DNA from: Marinomonas spartinae
GTDB taxonomy: Bacteria; Pseudomonadota; Gammaproteobacteria; Pseudomonadales; Marinomonadaceae
Length of the DNA: 64,000 bases
NCBI RefSeq assembly: GCF_016461715.1
Contig: NZ_JAEMUI010000002.1
Span: 1 to 64,000, forward strand
Direction of reading: 5' to 3'
Under the pieces are notes generated by a model. It worked only from the letters and a program-made list of their open reading frames with translations. It did no database searches and was not told the origin of the DNA. Both the position numbers and the translations under genes were made by a program. Positions 54,875 to 63,900 of this stretch are shown here, piece after piece. Each line of letters opens with the position of its first letter. Position 1 is the first letter of the stretch.

Positions 54875-55636
54875 TTAGCTGGAAAGCAGTTCTTGGTGCT
54901 TGCTTGCTAATCCTAAATAGGCTTCGATCACCTTGGGGTCATTGGCAAGCTCTGCTGCTGGGCCTTGCATGGCAATTTGCCCACCTTCTAGAACATAGGC
55001 GTAATCCGCTACTTTTAGTGCTGCGCGAGCGTTTTGTTCCACCAGAAGTATTGAAACACCTTGGCTGCGTAAATCGGCAAAAATACGAAAAATCTCACGT
55101 GTAATTAATGGCGCTAACCCGAGGCTAGGTTCATCTAGCATTAAGAGTTTTGGTTTGCTCATCATGGCGCGACCAATCGCTAGCATTTGTCGTTCGCCAC
55201 CGGATAAAGTGCCGGCCTGCTGTTGGCGGCGTTCCCATAGGCGAGGGAAGAGCTTATAAATTTCGTTCAAGGTTTGGTCGTAACTTTTATCCCCGCGGCG
55301 GTAACGCTGGAACGCACCCAGTAATAGATTGTCCTGAACGCTCATGGTGGAGAAAAGCTCGCGCTTTTCTGGAACCAGACCAAGTCCATGGCCAACCAGG
55401 GTTTCAACATTTGGGCAGATAAAATCTTGGCCATTAAAGTGAATTGTGCCTTTGGAAGGCAATATTCCCATGATAGCCGACAGTAGTGTGGTTTTGCCGG
55501 CGCCGTTCGGGCCGATAACGGTGACCAAATTTCCTTCCTTGAGGGTTAGGTCGATACCGGTAAGGGCTTCCACTTTGCCATAGGCAACGTGGAGATCGCT
55601 GATGTCGAGTAGGTTTTTTTCTGTGGCTTGAGTCAT
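54875..55636 (-). CDS. livF: Branched-chain-type ABC transporter ATPase (LivF-like)
   Basis: The 253-residue ATPase has Walker A GPNGAGKTT, the LivF-typical LVPEKRELFSTMSVQDNLLLGAF, signature TLSGGERQMLAIGRAMM and Walker B LLMLDEPSLGLAP. It starts one base inside the LivMG stop and is the last gene of the unit. Liv-type systems carry branched-chain amino acids, but also amides, urea and aromatic acids; the actual cargo is unknown. Confidence 0.92.
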   Translation of the reverse strand: MTQATEKNLLDISDLHVAYGKVEALTGIDLTLKEGNLVTVIGPNGAGKTTLLSAIMGILPSKGTIHFNGQDFICPNVETLVGHGLGLVPEKRELFSTMSVQDNLLLGAFQRYRRGDKSYDQTLNEIYKLFPRLWERRQQQAGTLSGGERQMLAIGRAMMSKPKLLMLDEPSLGLAPLITREIFRIFADLRSQGVSILLVEQNARAALKVADYAYVLEGGQIAMQGPAAELANDPKVIEAYLGLASKHQELLSS

Positions 55637-57435
55637 TATTCTGCACCTCCCAAGTAGGCTTCTAAAACAGCTGGGTTGGATTGGACCTCTTCGGGTAAAC
55701 CTTCCGCAATCTTTTCACCAAATTCCATTACCACAATTCGATCGGCAAGATTCATAACAAAGTCCATGTCATGTTCAACCAATAAAATGGCTAAGCCTTC
55801 TTGTCGTAGTTTCTTGAGTAGTTCTGCAAGGGCTTGTTTTTCCTTGTGGCGAAGCCCCGCTGCTGGTTCATCCAGTAGCAACACGCATGGATCGGCACAA
55901 AGCGCACGAGCAATTTCAAGGATGCGCTGTTGCCCAAGAGATAGGCTGCCTGCTTCTGTGTAGAGGTGTTCGCCTAGACCAACTCGCTCAAGTTGGTATT
56001 GCGCTTCTTTTAGAAGGCGTTGCTCTTCTTCACGCTCAATGTGAAGTGCTGAGCTGATAATACCTTTGTTGCCGCGCATGTGAGCACCCAGTGCGACGTT
56101 TTCTAACACTGTCATTGTGGTGAGTAGCTTTACGTGTTGGAAGGTACGGCTCATGCCCATATGGGCCACTTGGCGAGAGCTTTTGCCTTTTAAGCTTTGG
56201 TTCAAAAACAGTATTTCACCATCACTTGGTGTATCGACCGCTGAAAGCTGGTTAAACATGGTGCTTTTGCCTGCGCCATTTGGACCGATTAGCGCGAGTA
56301 CTTCGCCAGCATGCAGTTTTAGATTCATTTGGTTGTTGGCAACCAAACCACCAAAGCGGCGAGTAACGTTACAGGCTTCTAGTATCAATTTGCCTTTTTG
56401 TGGCAAATCTCGACGTGGTAGTTCGGCGGCGGAAGAGGTGATCTTTATATGGTTTTGCTTGCGCCATGAGGCAGGTGCAAGCTTCACTAATAGAGGCCAA
56501 ATGCCACCAGGTGAGCGTTGCATCATGAAAATAATTAACAACCCCAAAACAATGGTTTCGTATTGGCCATTGCCGCCCATGACAAGGGGTAACCAATCCT
56601 GAAGCCATTGCTTGAGCATGGTTAAAATGCCTGCGCCAAGCAGTGCTCCCCAGACGCTGCCAACACCACCAACCAATGCCATAAACAGGTAATCAATCCC
56701 CATGCTAAGGCCAAAAGGGGTTGGATTGACAAAGCGTTGAGTGTGCGCGTAAAGCCAACCTGAAATAGCGGCGAAAAGAGCGGAAATTAAGAAAATCACC
56801 ATTTTTGAGCGAAAAGTGTTCACGCCCATGGATTCTGCCATTAATTGACCGCCTTTAAGGGCTCGAATGGCACGGCCTTCACGGGAATTAAGTAGGTTGC
56901 TGGTAATCCAGACAGCTACCATCAAAATGGTCCAAATCAAGTAATAAATCTTTTCGCCCTTATCGAGAAGAACTCCAAACAGGCTCAAAGACGGTAATCC
57001 ACTGATGCCTGTGTAACCGCCCATGGAGCTCATGGTGCCAAACAAGTAATACAGTGAAATGCCCCAAGCAATGGTGCCTAATGGTAAATAGTGTCCTGAT
57101 AATTTAAGGGTAAGGGCACCAAGGAATAAGGCAACGGCAGCGGTTAATAGTAAGCCGATAAGTAGCCCCACCCAAGGTGACCCTGCCGACCAAGCGAGCC
57201 AACTTGGTAGTTGTTCTGTGGTGGTTAGATAGGCAGAGGAGTAGGCGCCAAGTCCAACAAAAGCCGCTTGACCAAAGCTGGTCATACCACCTACGCCAGT
57301 GAGTAATACCAAACCCAATACAACCAGTGCATATAGACCAATATAGTTAAGTAGAGTGATCTGAAATGTGGGTAATACTTGGGGGGCAATGGCAAGTATG
57401 ACTAAGACAATAATAATTAAATTACGCGATTTCAT
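55636..57435 (-). CDS. LivM-LivG fusion: permease plus ATPase
   Basis: This 599-residue protein fuses two usually separate subunits. Residues 1 to ~325 are a LivM-type permease with about 8-9 helices and GGMTSFGQAAFVGLGAYSSAYL plus GVNTFRSKMVIFLISALFAAISGWLYAHTQRFV. After a ~25-residue linker, residues ~350-599 are a LivG-type ATPase with Walker A GPNGAGKST, SRTFQHVKLLTTMTVLENVALG, signature SLSLGQQRILEIAR and Walker B VLLLDEPAAGLRH. No frameshift is present, so the fusion looks genuine. LivM-LivG fusions are known in some Liv-type systems for non-amino-acid ligands. Start follows the livH TAA directly. Confidence 0.92.
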   Translation of the reverse strand: MKSRNLIIIVLVILAIAPQVLPTFQITLLNYIGLYALVVLGLVLLTGVGGMTSFGQAAFVGLGAYSSAYLTTTEQLPSWLAWSAGSPWVGLLIGLLLTAAVALFLGALTLKLSGHYLPLGTIAWGISLYYLFGTMSSMGGYTGISGLPSLSLFGVLLDKGEKIYYLIWTILMVAVWITSNLLNSREGRAIRALKGGQLMAESMGVNTFRSKMVIFLISALFAAISGWLYAHTQRFVNPTPFGLSMGIDYLFMALVGGVGSVWGALLGAGILTMLKQWLQDWLPLVMGGNGQYETIVLGLLIIFMMQRSPGGIWPLLVKLAPASWRKQNHIKITSSAAELPRRDLPQKGKLILEACNVTRRFGGLVANNQMNLKLHAGEVLALIGPNGAGKSTMFNQLSAVDTPSDGEILFLNQSLKGKSSRQVAHMGMSRTFQHVKLLTTMTVLENVALGAHMRGNKGIISSALHIEREEEQRLLKEAQYQLERVGLGEHLYTEAGSLSLGQQRILEIARALCADPCVLLLDEPAAGLRHKEKQALAELLKKLRQEGLAILLVEHDMDFVMNLADRIVVMEFGEKIAEGLPEEVQSNPAVLEAYLGGAE

Positions 57436-58473
57436 TTATTCGTCATCCTCTACATTGTGGCTATTCATCGAGCGCCAGATTAAGAATGGAATAATCAGGG
57501 TGAAAACGATGATTTCTTTGTAATTACTTGCCCAAAACATGGAGAAAGCTTCGATCATGCCCACCGCGACGGCACCAATGGCGGCAATGGGGTAGCTGAC
57601 AAGGCCACCAATAATGGCCCCGACGAAACCTTTTAGGCTGATGATGAAACCGGAGTCGTAATAAAGGGTGGTGATGGGGGCGATCAAAATCCCCGATGCG
57701 CTGCCGATAAAGGCGGCTAGGGCAAAAGTGGCCTTGCCAGCAAAAATAGGTGAGATGCCCTGTAAACGAGCTCCCATTCTATTTACCGCTGTGGCGCGAA
57801 GTGCCTTGCCATATAGCGTGCGCTCAAAAGCGATGAATAAAGCCACAATGAGGAAGATAGAAACCAGAATGACCCATAGTGTTTGGCTTTTTAACAAGAC
57901 GGCACCTAAGCGGAAGCCCGTGTCTGAAAAAGGTTGTGTGCGAGCCCCTTCAGGACCAAACAATAATAAACCCACGCCTACCATGGTGACATGAAGGGCA
58001 ATGGAGACAATCAGCAAAACCAGTGCGGGAGCATCTGCTAATGGCTGGAAAAATAAACGATATATAATGGGGCCAATGGGCACGATTAAGCAAAGTGTTA
58101 ATGCTATTTGGGCGATCATTGGGATTTCTGATAATGACAAATTATTTAGCAAGGCGATTATGATCACGGCATAGCCAAGTTTGAGAGCGACCATTTTCAT
58201 TTTGTTTCGATCAATGTGGCGTTTGATTTGTTGGTATATATCAAGTGCGCAATCGATTAAAACTAGACCTAATAATAGCCATTCCAATTTTGGTGTTTTG
58301 CCCATCTGCATGGCGGCCATTGTTAACGCGCCAAATGTCACGAATTCTCCTAGTGGGATGAGAAGTATTCGTGTGACCGTAAAAACCAGCAAAATTGATA
58401 GGGCCAATAAGGCGTAAATGGCCCCATTGGTTAGGCCATCCTGTCCAAGCAGTGTGGCAATCTGAAAGTTCAT
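57436..58473 (-). CDS. livH: Branched-chain-type ABC permease (LivH-like) with an insertion
   Basis: The 345-residue permease has the LivH features DGLTNGAIYALLALSILLVFTVTRILLIPLGEFV and KALRATAVNRMGARLQGISP, then SLKGFVGAIIGGLVSYPIAA. It is about 40 residues longer than typical LivH, mainly from an insertion near residues 60-115 that is rich in Lys/Arg (IKRHIDRNKMKM) and contains an extra hydrophobic stretch. A livK-like gene precedes it, with a stem-loop in between. It forms the channel with LivMG. Confidence 0.9.
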   Translation of the reverse strand: MNFQIATLLGQDGLTNGAIYALLALSILLVFTVTRILLIPLGEFVTFGALTMAAMQMGKTPKLEWLLLGLVLIDCALDIYQQIKRHIDRNKMKMVALKLGYAVIIIALLNNLSLSEIPMIAQIALTLCLIVPIGPIIYRLFFQPLADAPALVLLIVSIALHVTMVGVGLLLFGPEGARTQPFSDTGFRLGAVLLKSQTLWVILVSIFLIVALFIAFERTLYGKALRATAVNRMGARLQGISPIFAGKATFALAAFIGSASGILIAPITTLYYDSGFIISLKGFVGAIIGGLVSYPIAAIGAVAVGMIEAFSMFWASNYKEIIVFTLIIPFLIWRSMNSHNVEDDE

Positions 58474-58543
58474 TTAGTGTGATTCCTTTTGTTCTCATTG
58501 ATTTTTGTGGCTTCGTGGCAACAAATTTTTAGTTTTTCTTATG

Positions 58544-58573
58544 GAGGTGGGCTGGCTGGAGTGTGCCCACCTC
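58544..58573 (-). terminator. Stem-loop between livK and livH
   Basis: A perfect 9-bp stem (58544-58552 with 58565-58573) lies 15 bases after the livK-like stop. There is no T tract on the minus strand, so it may protect or limit the livK transcript, like the hairpin behind dctP. Confidence 0.55.
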
Positions 58574-58588
58574 TTTATAGGGTGGGAG

Positions 58589-59734
58589 TTATTTTAATAG
58601 TGTCCATTTGCCATTTTTGACAGTAATTAAAACGCGGCCGCGCTCGTCAAAGCCGCTGTGGTCTTCTGCTGTCATGTTATAAACGCCCTGTGTAGCAGGC
58701 ATTTCTTTGGTTTTTTCCAGTGCATCACGGAGTGCGCTACGAAATTCCGCTGAACCTGGTTTGCCTGACTTTAGTGCGCTTGGAATGGCGTTCTCAAGGA
58801 GTAGGCCTGCATCTAACACATTAGCGCCGAAGGTAGCGGGTGCTTCGCCATAAAGTTTTTTGTAGTCTGCGATGTATTTTGTGGCGATTTCTTTGGAGGG
58901 GCTGTCTGGTACTTCATCTAAAACCAGCATGGAGCTTGCGGCTAGGATGGTACCTTCAACGGCTTTGCCGCCAAGACGGAGGAAGGGGTCGAGTGCTGCA
59001 CCGTGTGTTTGGTAAATTTTACCGCTATAACCTTGGTCTTTAAGTGTGGTTTGTGGCATTACCGATGAGCTTCCAGGTGCGGCAATCAGAACGGCATCAG
59101 GATTGGCCATTAGGATTTTTAAGCCTTGACCTGTCATGGAAGTGTCTTGGCGCTGAAATTGTTCGTTCGCGACAATTTGAATGCCTGCCTTTTGGGTTAG
59201 GTCTTTCATTACCTTGGCCCAGTTTTCACCATAGGGGTCTGCTGTCCCGATAAGTCCAATGGTTTTTATGCCAGTTGCTTTCATTTGTTCGACCAATGCT
59301 TTGGCAATTAGGTCGTCATTCTGTGTGGTTTTGAAAACCCATTTCTTTTGTTCTGTCATTGGCAATACAACGGCAGCGGTCCCAACTGGTGCTAACATTG
59401 GGGTACCTGATTCTGCCGCGAATTGAATAACGCCCATTGCGTTGCCTGAACCACTTGGACCTATGATTGCGTCCACGTGTTCTTCGTCAATTAACTTCTT
59501 GAATGCTTTAACCGTCGCGGTTGGGTCGCTTCCGTCATCTAGCGATATGTAGGTGATTTTTTCACCACCGGCAGAGGTGGGGAGGAGGGGGATGGTGTTT
59601 TTTTGAGGGATACCTACTAGCGCGATGGGTCCAGTAGTGGAACTGACTACGCCAATTTTTATGTCAGCGTTTGCTAATGGTGTAAGTAGCGAAGAGCTTA
59701 GAAGTAAAGCAGATATTACTTTTTTAGATGTCAT
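58589..59734 (-). CDS. Branched-chain-type ABC binding protein (LivK-like)
   Basis: This 381-residue periplasmic protein has a signal peptide (MTSKKVISALLLSSSLLTPL, cleavage after ANA near 24) and the type I periplasmic-binding fold. IKIGVVSSTTGPIALVGIPQKNTIPL opens the mature protein, with IIGPSGSGNAMGVIQFAAESGTPMLAPVGTAA and IGLIGTADPYGENW following. It binds a small ligand and hands it to LivH/LivMG. First gene of the operon; it diverges from iacA across 649 bases. Confidence 0.92.
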   Translation of the reverse strand: MTSKKVISALLLSSSLLTPLANADIKIGVVSSTTGPIALVGIPQKNTIPLLPTSAGGEKITYISLDDGSDPTATVKAFKKLIDEEHVDAIIGPSGSGNAMGVIQFAAESGTPMLAPVGTAAVVLPMTEQKKWVFKTTQNDDLIAKALVEQMKATGIKTIGLIGTADPYGENWAKVMKDLTQKAGIQIVANEQFQRQDTSMTGQGLKILMANPDAVLIAAPGSSSVMPQTTLKDQGYSGKIYQTHGAALDPFLRLGGKAVEGTILAASSMLVLDEVPDSPSKEIATKYIADYKKLYGEAPATFGANVLDAGLLLENAIPSALKSGKPGSAEFRSALRDALEKTKEMPATQGVYNMTAEDHSGFDERGRVLITVKNGKWTLLK

Positions 59735-60383
59735 GAGGTGTTCCTTTTATGTCGTTAACACTATTTGATGTTTACAGCGTTTTTTTATCCCCTAGAGATC
59801 ATTATTCGCCTCTTTAACGGGTAACCATTTTTCTAGCTATTTTTATTGGATTTATGCACTTTCATACCTTGATAAGAAGGTAGCCTGCCACTGTTTTTTG
59901 TAAAAAACAACACAAAAAAACAAATAAAAAACGCACTAAAAATCACTTTTTTCTCATATTTTTATTTTTCATGTAGGGATGGGTGGAGTTTTTGTTTTGC
60001 CTTATTTTTGCTGTTAAAAATCGATTTTTTTGCTTTATTTTTGTTTTAAATCAGCTGTTTAGTCCATTTTTATGCGTTTTTGTTGACATTGTTTTTGTTT
60101 GATGTGTGGTTTTTAACCTGCTATTTTGTTGATAATTAACTTGAAAAATTAGTTGACAAGTAAAGTAATTAGTAAGACCTTATTAATATTCTTTATGCGT
60201 TAGCTTAAGGTTTTTGAGTGGTGTAAAGCGGGATGTTGGATGACGGTGGTTTCTGTTGTTCGATGGTGAAAGAGAGAAGTTCTTAGTCTTTTTATCAATG
60301 CAGTAAAAACAATAAGAACCTTCATTTGAACAGTGTATTCGTCCTATAGGGTCGTAACTAAATCTGCATTAGAGGAGCTAATT
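59735..60383. other. AT-rich divergent control region between livK and iacA
   Basis: No gene is supported in this 649-bp gap. From about 59947 to 60114 it has many T or A runs of 4-7, several spaced 10-12 bp apart (60005-60009, 60016-60020, 60025-60031, 60038-60042; 60067-60071, 60077-60081), a pattern of intrinsically curved DNA. The repeated TTGA element at 60129-60156 follows. Promoters for both livK and iacA should lie here. Confidence 0.55.
60129..60156 (+). promoter_or_regulatory. Candidate MarR/IacR operator upstream of iacA
   Basis: TTGA occurs at 60129, 60141 and 60153, spaced 12 bp; the first 16 bp (TTGATAATTAACTTGA) match the element before the MarR gene at 14 of 16 positions. The third copy is part of TTGACA, a possible -35 box. 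Confidence 0.5.
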
Positions 60384-61583
60384 ATGAGTCTGAATAACAT
60401 AGGTACGCCTTACCAAGAAGAAAAGTCCTCAGGATCTGTATTTGATGCTTTGGGAACTGAGGCGTTTGAGCAAGTGATGAGCGACATTAGAACTCGTGCA
60501 CGTAATAACGAGTTCGATAGCCAGCAATTTATTAGCCAGGACGTTATTGAGAAATTTCGCAGCTTGGGCATTTACCGTGCCTTGGTTTCTAAAAAATTTG
60601 GTGGTGATGAAATAACAGCGGCTCAATTCTGTGAAGTTGTAGAAGAAATTTCTAAGGCTGACGGTTCGGCAGGTTGGGTAGCGAGTTTTGGAATTGGTGC
60701 CATCTACCTATCCGCATTGCCTCTAACTACTTTAGAGAAAATTTATGCAGACTCACCAGACATTGTTTTCGCTGGGGGGATTTTTCCACCTCAACCAGCA
60801 GAGCTTAGTGCAGGAAATTACAATGTGAAAGGTCGATGGAGCTGGTCTAGCGGCTCTAAAGGCGCCGATATGATTGGCGTGGGTATTTTACCTAAAGACG
60901 GCGCAGGTGAAACAATCGGTGCACCTCGCATGGCAGTGATGCCTTCAAGTAAATTAACAATCGAACATAACTGGGATGTGACCGGGATGGCCGGTACGGG
61001 TAGTCATGATTTGGTTGTCAATAACGTCGATGTTCCTGAAGACTGGACTTGCATTCGTGGCGGTGCGTCTAGCCTAGAAGGCACTATATTCCGTTACCCA
61101 TCGCTTTCTTTAGCGACTCAAGTGTTGGCAGTCGTTAGTTTGGGTATTGCGCGTGCGGCGTTGGACGAACTTAAAGCCATGGCGGCTGGTCGTGCTTCGG
61201 TGACTGGCGCTCCAAATATTGGCGAGCGTCCTCTAACTCAAGCGGAAGTGGCTAAGGCTGATGCGGATCTGCGTGCAGCACGCTGTTTCTTCTACGATTC
61301 AATCAATGATGCTTGGCAGACGTTAGAGAAGAACGAAGACTTATCTGTTCAGCAAATTAGTTTATTACGTCTTTCTTCGACCCATGCTTCTCGTGTTGGC
61401 GCTGACGTTGCGCGTAGAGTGCAAATGGTCTCCGGTATGACGGGCGTTTATAAGGCCAGTCCATTGTCGCGTTTTGTTAACGATGCGCAAGTGGTTACTC
61501 AGCACGCTTTTATGGGTGACATTACTTGGCAAAATGCTGGTGCTATTTTCTTCGGGCAGAAGCCATTACCAGGTTATTTATAA
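60384..61583 (+). CDS. iacA: Acyl-CoA dehydrogenase-like flavin monooxygenase IacA
   Basis: The ATG at 60384, preceded by GAGGAG, gives 399 residues. It has the acyl-CoA dehydrogenase fold in its group D monooxygenase form: KFGGDEITAAQFCEVVEEIS, ADGSAGWVASFGIG, KGRWSWSSGSKGADM, and a C-terminal THASRVGADVARRVQMVSGMTGVYKASPL. Such enzymes hydroxylate using reduced flavin from a partner reductase. Within the A-B-I-C-D order it fits IacA, which in iac clusters begins indole-3-acetic acid breakdown by hydroxylating the indole ring. Confidence 0.85.
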   Translation: MSLNNIGTPYQEEKSSGSVFDALGTEAFEQVMSDIRTRARNNEFDSQQFISQDVIEKFRSLGIYRALVSKKFGGDEITAAQFCEVVEEISKADGSAGWVASFGIGAIYLSALPLTTLEKIYADSPDIVFAGGIFPPQPAELSAGNYNVKGRWSWSSGSKGADMIGVGILPKDGAGETIGAPRMAVMPSSKLTIEHNWDVTGMAGTGSHDLVVNNVDVPEDWTCIRGGASSLEGTIFRYPSLSLATQVLAVVSLGIARAALDELKAMAAGRASVTGAPNIGERPLTQAEVAKADADLRAARCFFYDSINDAWQTLEKNEDLSVQQISLLRLSSTHASRVGADVARRVQMVSGMTGVYKASPLSRFVNDAQVVTQHAFMGDITWQNAGAIFFGQKPLPGYL

Positions 61584-61643
61584 GAAATTAGCCTGATTTT
61601 ATCTGTTTTTAGACGAACTTTTTGATTATTGGAGAAATATATT

Positions 61644-62006
61644 ATGAGCGATAAAAAACCATTACGCGTACTGTTTTGCATGGGGATTAACCAAAACTTT
61701 ATGGATGCAGCACGTGATGAGCAATTAGATGTTTGGGCGGCATTTGGCGAAATGTGGAATGGCATTCACGACATGGATGGTGTTGACGTCATCGGCAATA
61801 TGGACGATGACCAAAGTATGGTTGGTCCGTCTGCTGGTTACCCTTGGACAACCTATCTGTTGGCTGATGTAAAAGACTACGACACTGTGGTTGCCTGCTG
61901 TAACTTGCTACGTACGACAGCGGTAGGCGATACGCCATACAAACTTTGGCGTTATGTGAAAATCGAATCCCGTATCGGTCGTGAACTGATTGTACAACGT
62001 GCCTAA
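61644..62006 (+). CDS. iacB: IacB-like small protein of unknown function
   Basis: The ATG at 61644 follows GGAG; it gives 120 residues. There is no signal peptide or membrane helix. The sequence has conserved-looking blocks MGINQNFMDAARDEQLDVWAAFGE and GNMDDDQSMVGPSAGYPWTTYLLAD. In iac clusters a small protein of unknown role, IacB, follows iacA; position, size and company match. Function is unknown. It starts 60 bases after the iacA stop. Confidence 0.7.
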   Translation: MSDKKPLRVLFCMGINQNFMDAARDEQLDVWAAFGEMWNGIHDMDGVDVIGNMDDDQSMVGPSAGYPWTTYLLADVKDYDTVVACCNLLRTTAVGDTPYKLWRYVKIESRIGRELIVQRA

Positions 62007-62036
62007 GGCCTAACGATAAATAAGAAGGGTACAAGT

Positions 62037-62555
62037 ATGAAGGACACGAATGAGCTAGAAGCGATATTGGCACGAGTTGACGCTTTAGAAAGCGACCGCG
62101 CGATTCGTGCTTGTATCAATCGTTATATGGATCTATGCGATCACCTAAACCCAGCGACTCCATTGGATGAATTAGGTAACTTGTTTACCGAAGACGCTAA
62201 GTGGGAAGGCAAGGGGGCTCGCTATTCGAAAAGCTTCGGTGGCTATGAAGGTCGTGATGCCATTGTCGCTATGTTGTCGAAATACACCGTTGAACCTGCG
62301 CATTTTTCGCTAAACGTGCATTACCTGTCATCTGAAGTGATTCGTGTGGATGGCGATAAGGCTTTTGGCAGCTGGAACATGATTCAAGTATCCAGCTTTA
62401 GTGCAGGGGGGTCTCATCTCAACAGTGCTCGTTTGAGCGTGTCGTTTCGACGTGATAACGGTGTATGGCGAATGGCGCATTTTCAAACAGAGAATCTGTT
62501 TAGCCGTCCGGTATCGGATTGGAATGATGATGCCACATTGCCTGTACCTAAATAA
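62037..62555 (+). CDS. iacI: SnoaL-like protein, IacI candidate
   Basis: This 172-residue protein has an NTF2/SnoaL-like cone fold: helical N-terminus (IRACINRYMDLCDHLNP), FTEDAKWEGKGARYS with acidic and aromatic pocket residues, YEGRDAIVAML, and a C-terminal WRMAHFQTENLFSRPV strand. It resembles the small beta subunit type of ring-hydroxylating enzymes and polyketide cyclases. In iac clusters IacI sits between iacB and iacC. GAAGGG lies 8 bases before the ATG. The biochemical role is uncertain. Confidence 0.75.
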   Translation: MKDTNELEAILARVDALESDRAIRACINRYMDLCDHLNPATPLDELGNLFTEDAKWEGKGARYSKSFGGYEGRDAIVAMLSKYTVEPAHFSLNVHYLSSEVIRVDGDKAFGSWNMIQVSSFSAGGSHLNSARLSVSFRRDNGVWRMAHFQTENLFSRPVSDWNDDATLPVPK

Positions 62556-62608
62556 GCTGGTGCGAAAGCGATAGGGTCGATGTCTAAAAGATTAAAGAGA
62601 GAAAGAAG

Positions 62609-63898
62609 ATGAGTGAATTAATTGCGTTGAAAAATATCAGTCAAAAAGCGGCAGATATGGTTGAAGAGGGTCGCGTCCACAAAGCGTTGTATTCAGACCC
62701 AGAAATCTTTGAAGAAGAACTGGATAAAGTGTTCCAAAACACCTGGGTCTTCATTGGTCACGAAAGTGAAGTGCCAGAAGCGGGCAGCTTTAAAACGTCT
62801 TTTGTTGGTCGTCATCCTGTTATCTTGAGCCGCGACCGTAAAATGAACCTCCATGTTTTGTTGAACCGCTGTCGTCACCGTGGTGCAACCGTGTGTGAAG
62901 GCCGTAAAGGTAAAACGAAAGCTTTCACCTGCCCATATCATGGCTGGGGTTACGGCTTAGATGGTGGTTTGCGTGCGATTCCGAAAGCAGAAGAATACGA
63001 AGGGGTTCTTGATAAAAACGATTTGCCACTAGAAAGTTTGCGTCATGAGTCGTACCAAGGTTTGGTTTTTGCGACCTTTAAAAGCGACATTGAGCCACTA
63101 GAAGATTTCTTGGGCGGCGCGAAAAAATGGATCGACCTGTTTGTTAAACAAGGTGGCGGTTACCCATTGAAAGTGTTGGGCGAGCATCGCTTTAATTTCC
63201 CTGGTAACTGGAAAATCCAGCTTGAAAACACAACGGATGCTTACCATTTTCCAATCATCCATAAGTCATTTATTAGCTCGTTGGATAATGCCACTGCGGA
63301 CATTTTTGATTTCCTAGATGGCGACGGTTTCGTTGAGGATTTGGGGCATGGTCACAGTGTCATGGTAATGATTCCTGACTTAGTGGATTTAGAGGCGGAT
63401 TTGGATCAGCCGATTCCAGAGCGCTTTGAAGATCTTGCACAGGCGTTGCGTGATGAAGGTCAAGACGAAGAACAAGTGAAACGCCTTGTACGTGCTGCCC
63501 ATGGCACAGGCTTTAACTTGAACTTATTCCCGAACGTGTCTTGTTCAATGGCGTTTTTCCGCGTCTTACGTCCCGTTAGCGTTGGGGTAACAGAGATTCA
63601 ACACGTCGCTATTGGTGGTGAAGGTGCTCCGGCGCCCTTTAACCGTAAGCGTATGCGTTTACATGAGCATTTCCAAGGACCTATGGGCTTCGGTACTCCA
63701 GATGATGGTGAAGCCTGGGAGCGTGTTCAAAAAGGATCAATGGCGGGTAAAGATGGCTGGATTCTCGTTAACCGCGGTATGGAGAATTTACATACATCTC
63801 CAGATGGTAATGTCGCTGGTGCTGTGTGTTCTGAAACAGGCATGCGCGGTGCGTATCAAAAATACAAGCAAATGATGGCCGCCGAAGGGGAGAAATAA
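62609..63898 (+). CDS. iacC: Rieske aromatic-ring dioxygenase large subunit IacC
   Basis: The 429-residue oxygenase has the Rieske site Cys88-x-His90 ... Cys108-x-x-His111 (RCRHRG and CPYHGWGYGLDGG) and the mononuclear iron site with Asp210, His213 and His218 in TTDAYHFPIIHKS. This is the alpha subunit of a three-component dioxygenase that adds oxygen to an aromatic ring using electrons from a reductase. Its beta subunit starts just behind it. The order after iacA, iacB and iacI supports the IacC identity. Confidence 0.88.
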   Translation: MSELIALKNISQKAADMVEEGRVHKALYSDPEIFEEELDKVFQNTWVFIGHESEVPEAGSFKTSFVGRHPVILSRDRKMNLHVLLNRCRHRGATVCEGRKGKTKAFTCPYHGWGYGLDGGLRAIPKAEEYEGVLDKNDLPLESLRHESYQGLVFATFKSDIEPLEDFLGGAKKWIDLFVKQGGGYPLKVLGEHRFNFPGNWKIQLENTTDAYHFPIIHKSFISSLDNATADIFDFLDGDGFVEDLGHGHSVMVMIPDLVDLEADLDQPIPERFEDLAQALRDEGQDEEQVKRLVRAAHGTGFNLNLFPNVSCSMAFFRVLRPVSVGVTEIQHVAIGGEGAPAPFNRKRMRLHEHFQGPMGFGTPDDGEAWERVQKGSMAGKDGWILVNRGMENLHTSPDGNVAGAVCSETGMRGAYQKYKQMMAAEGEK

Positions 63899-63900
63899 GA

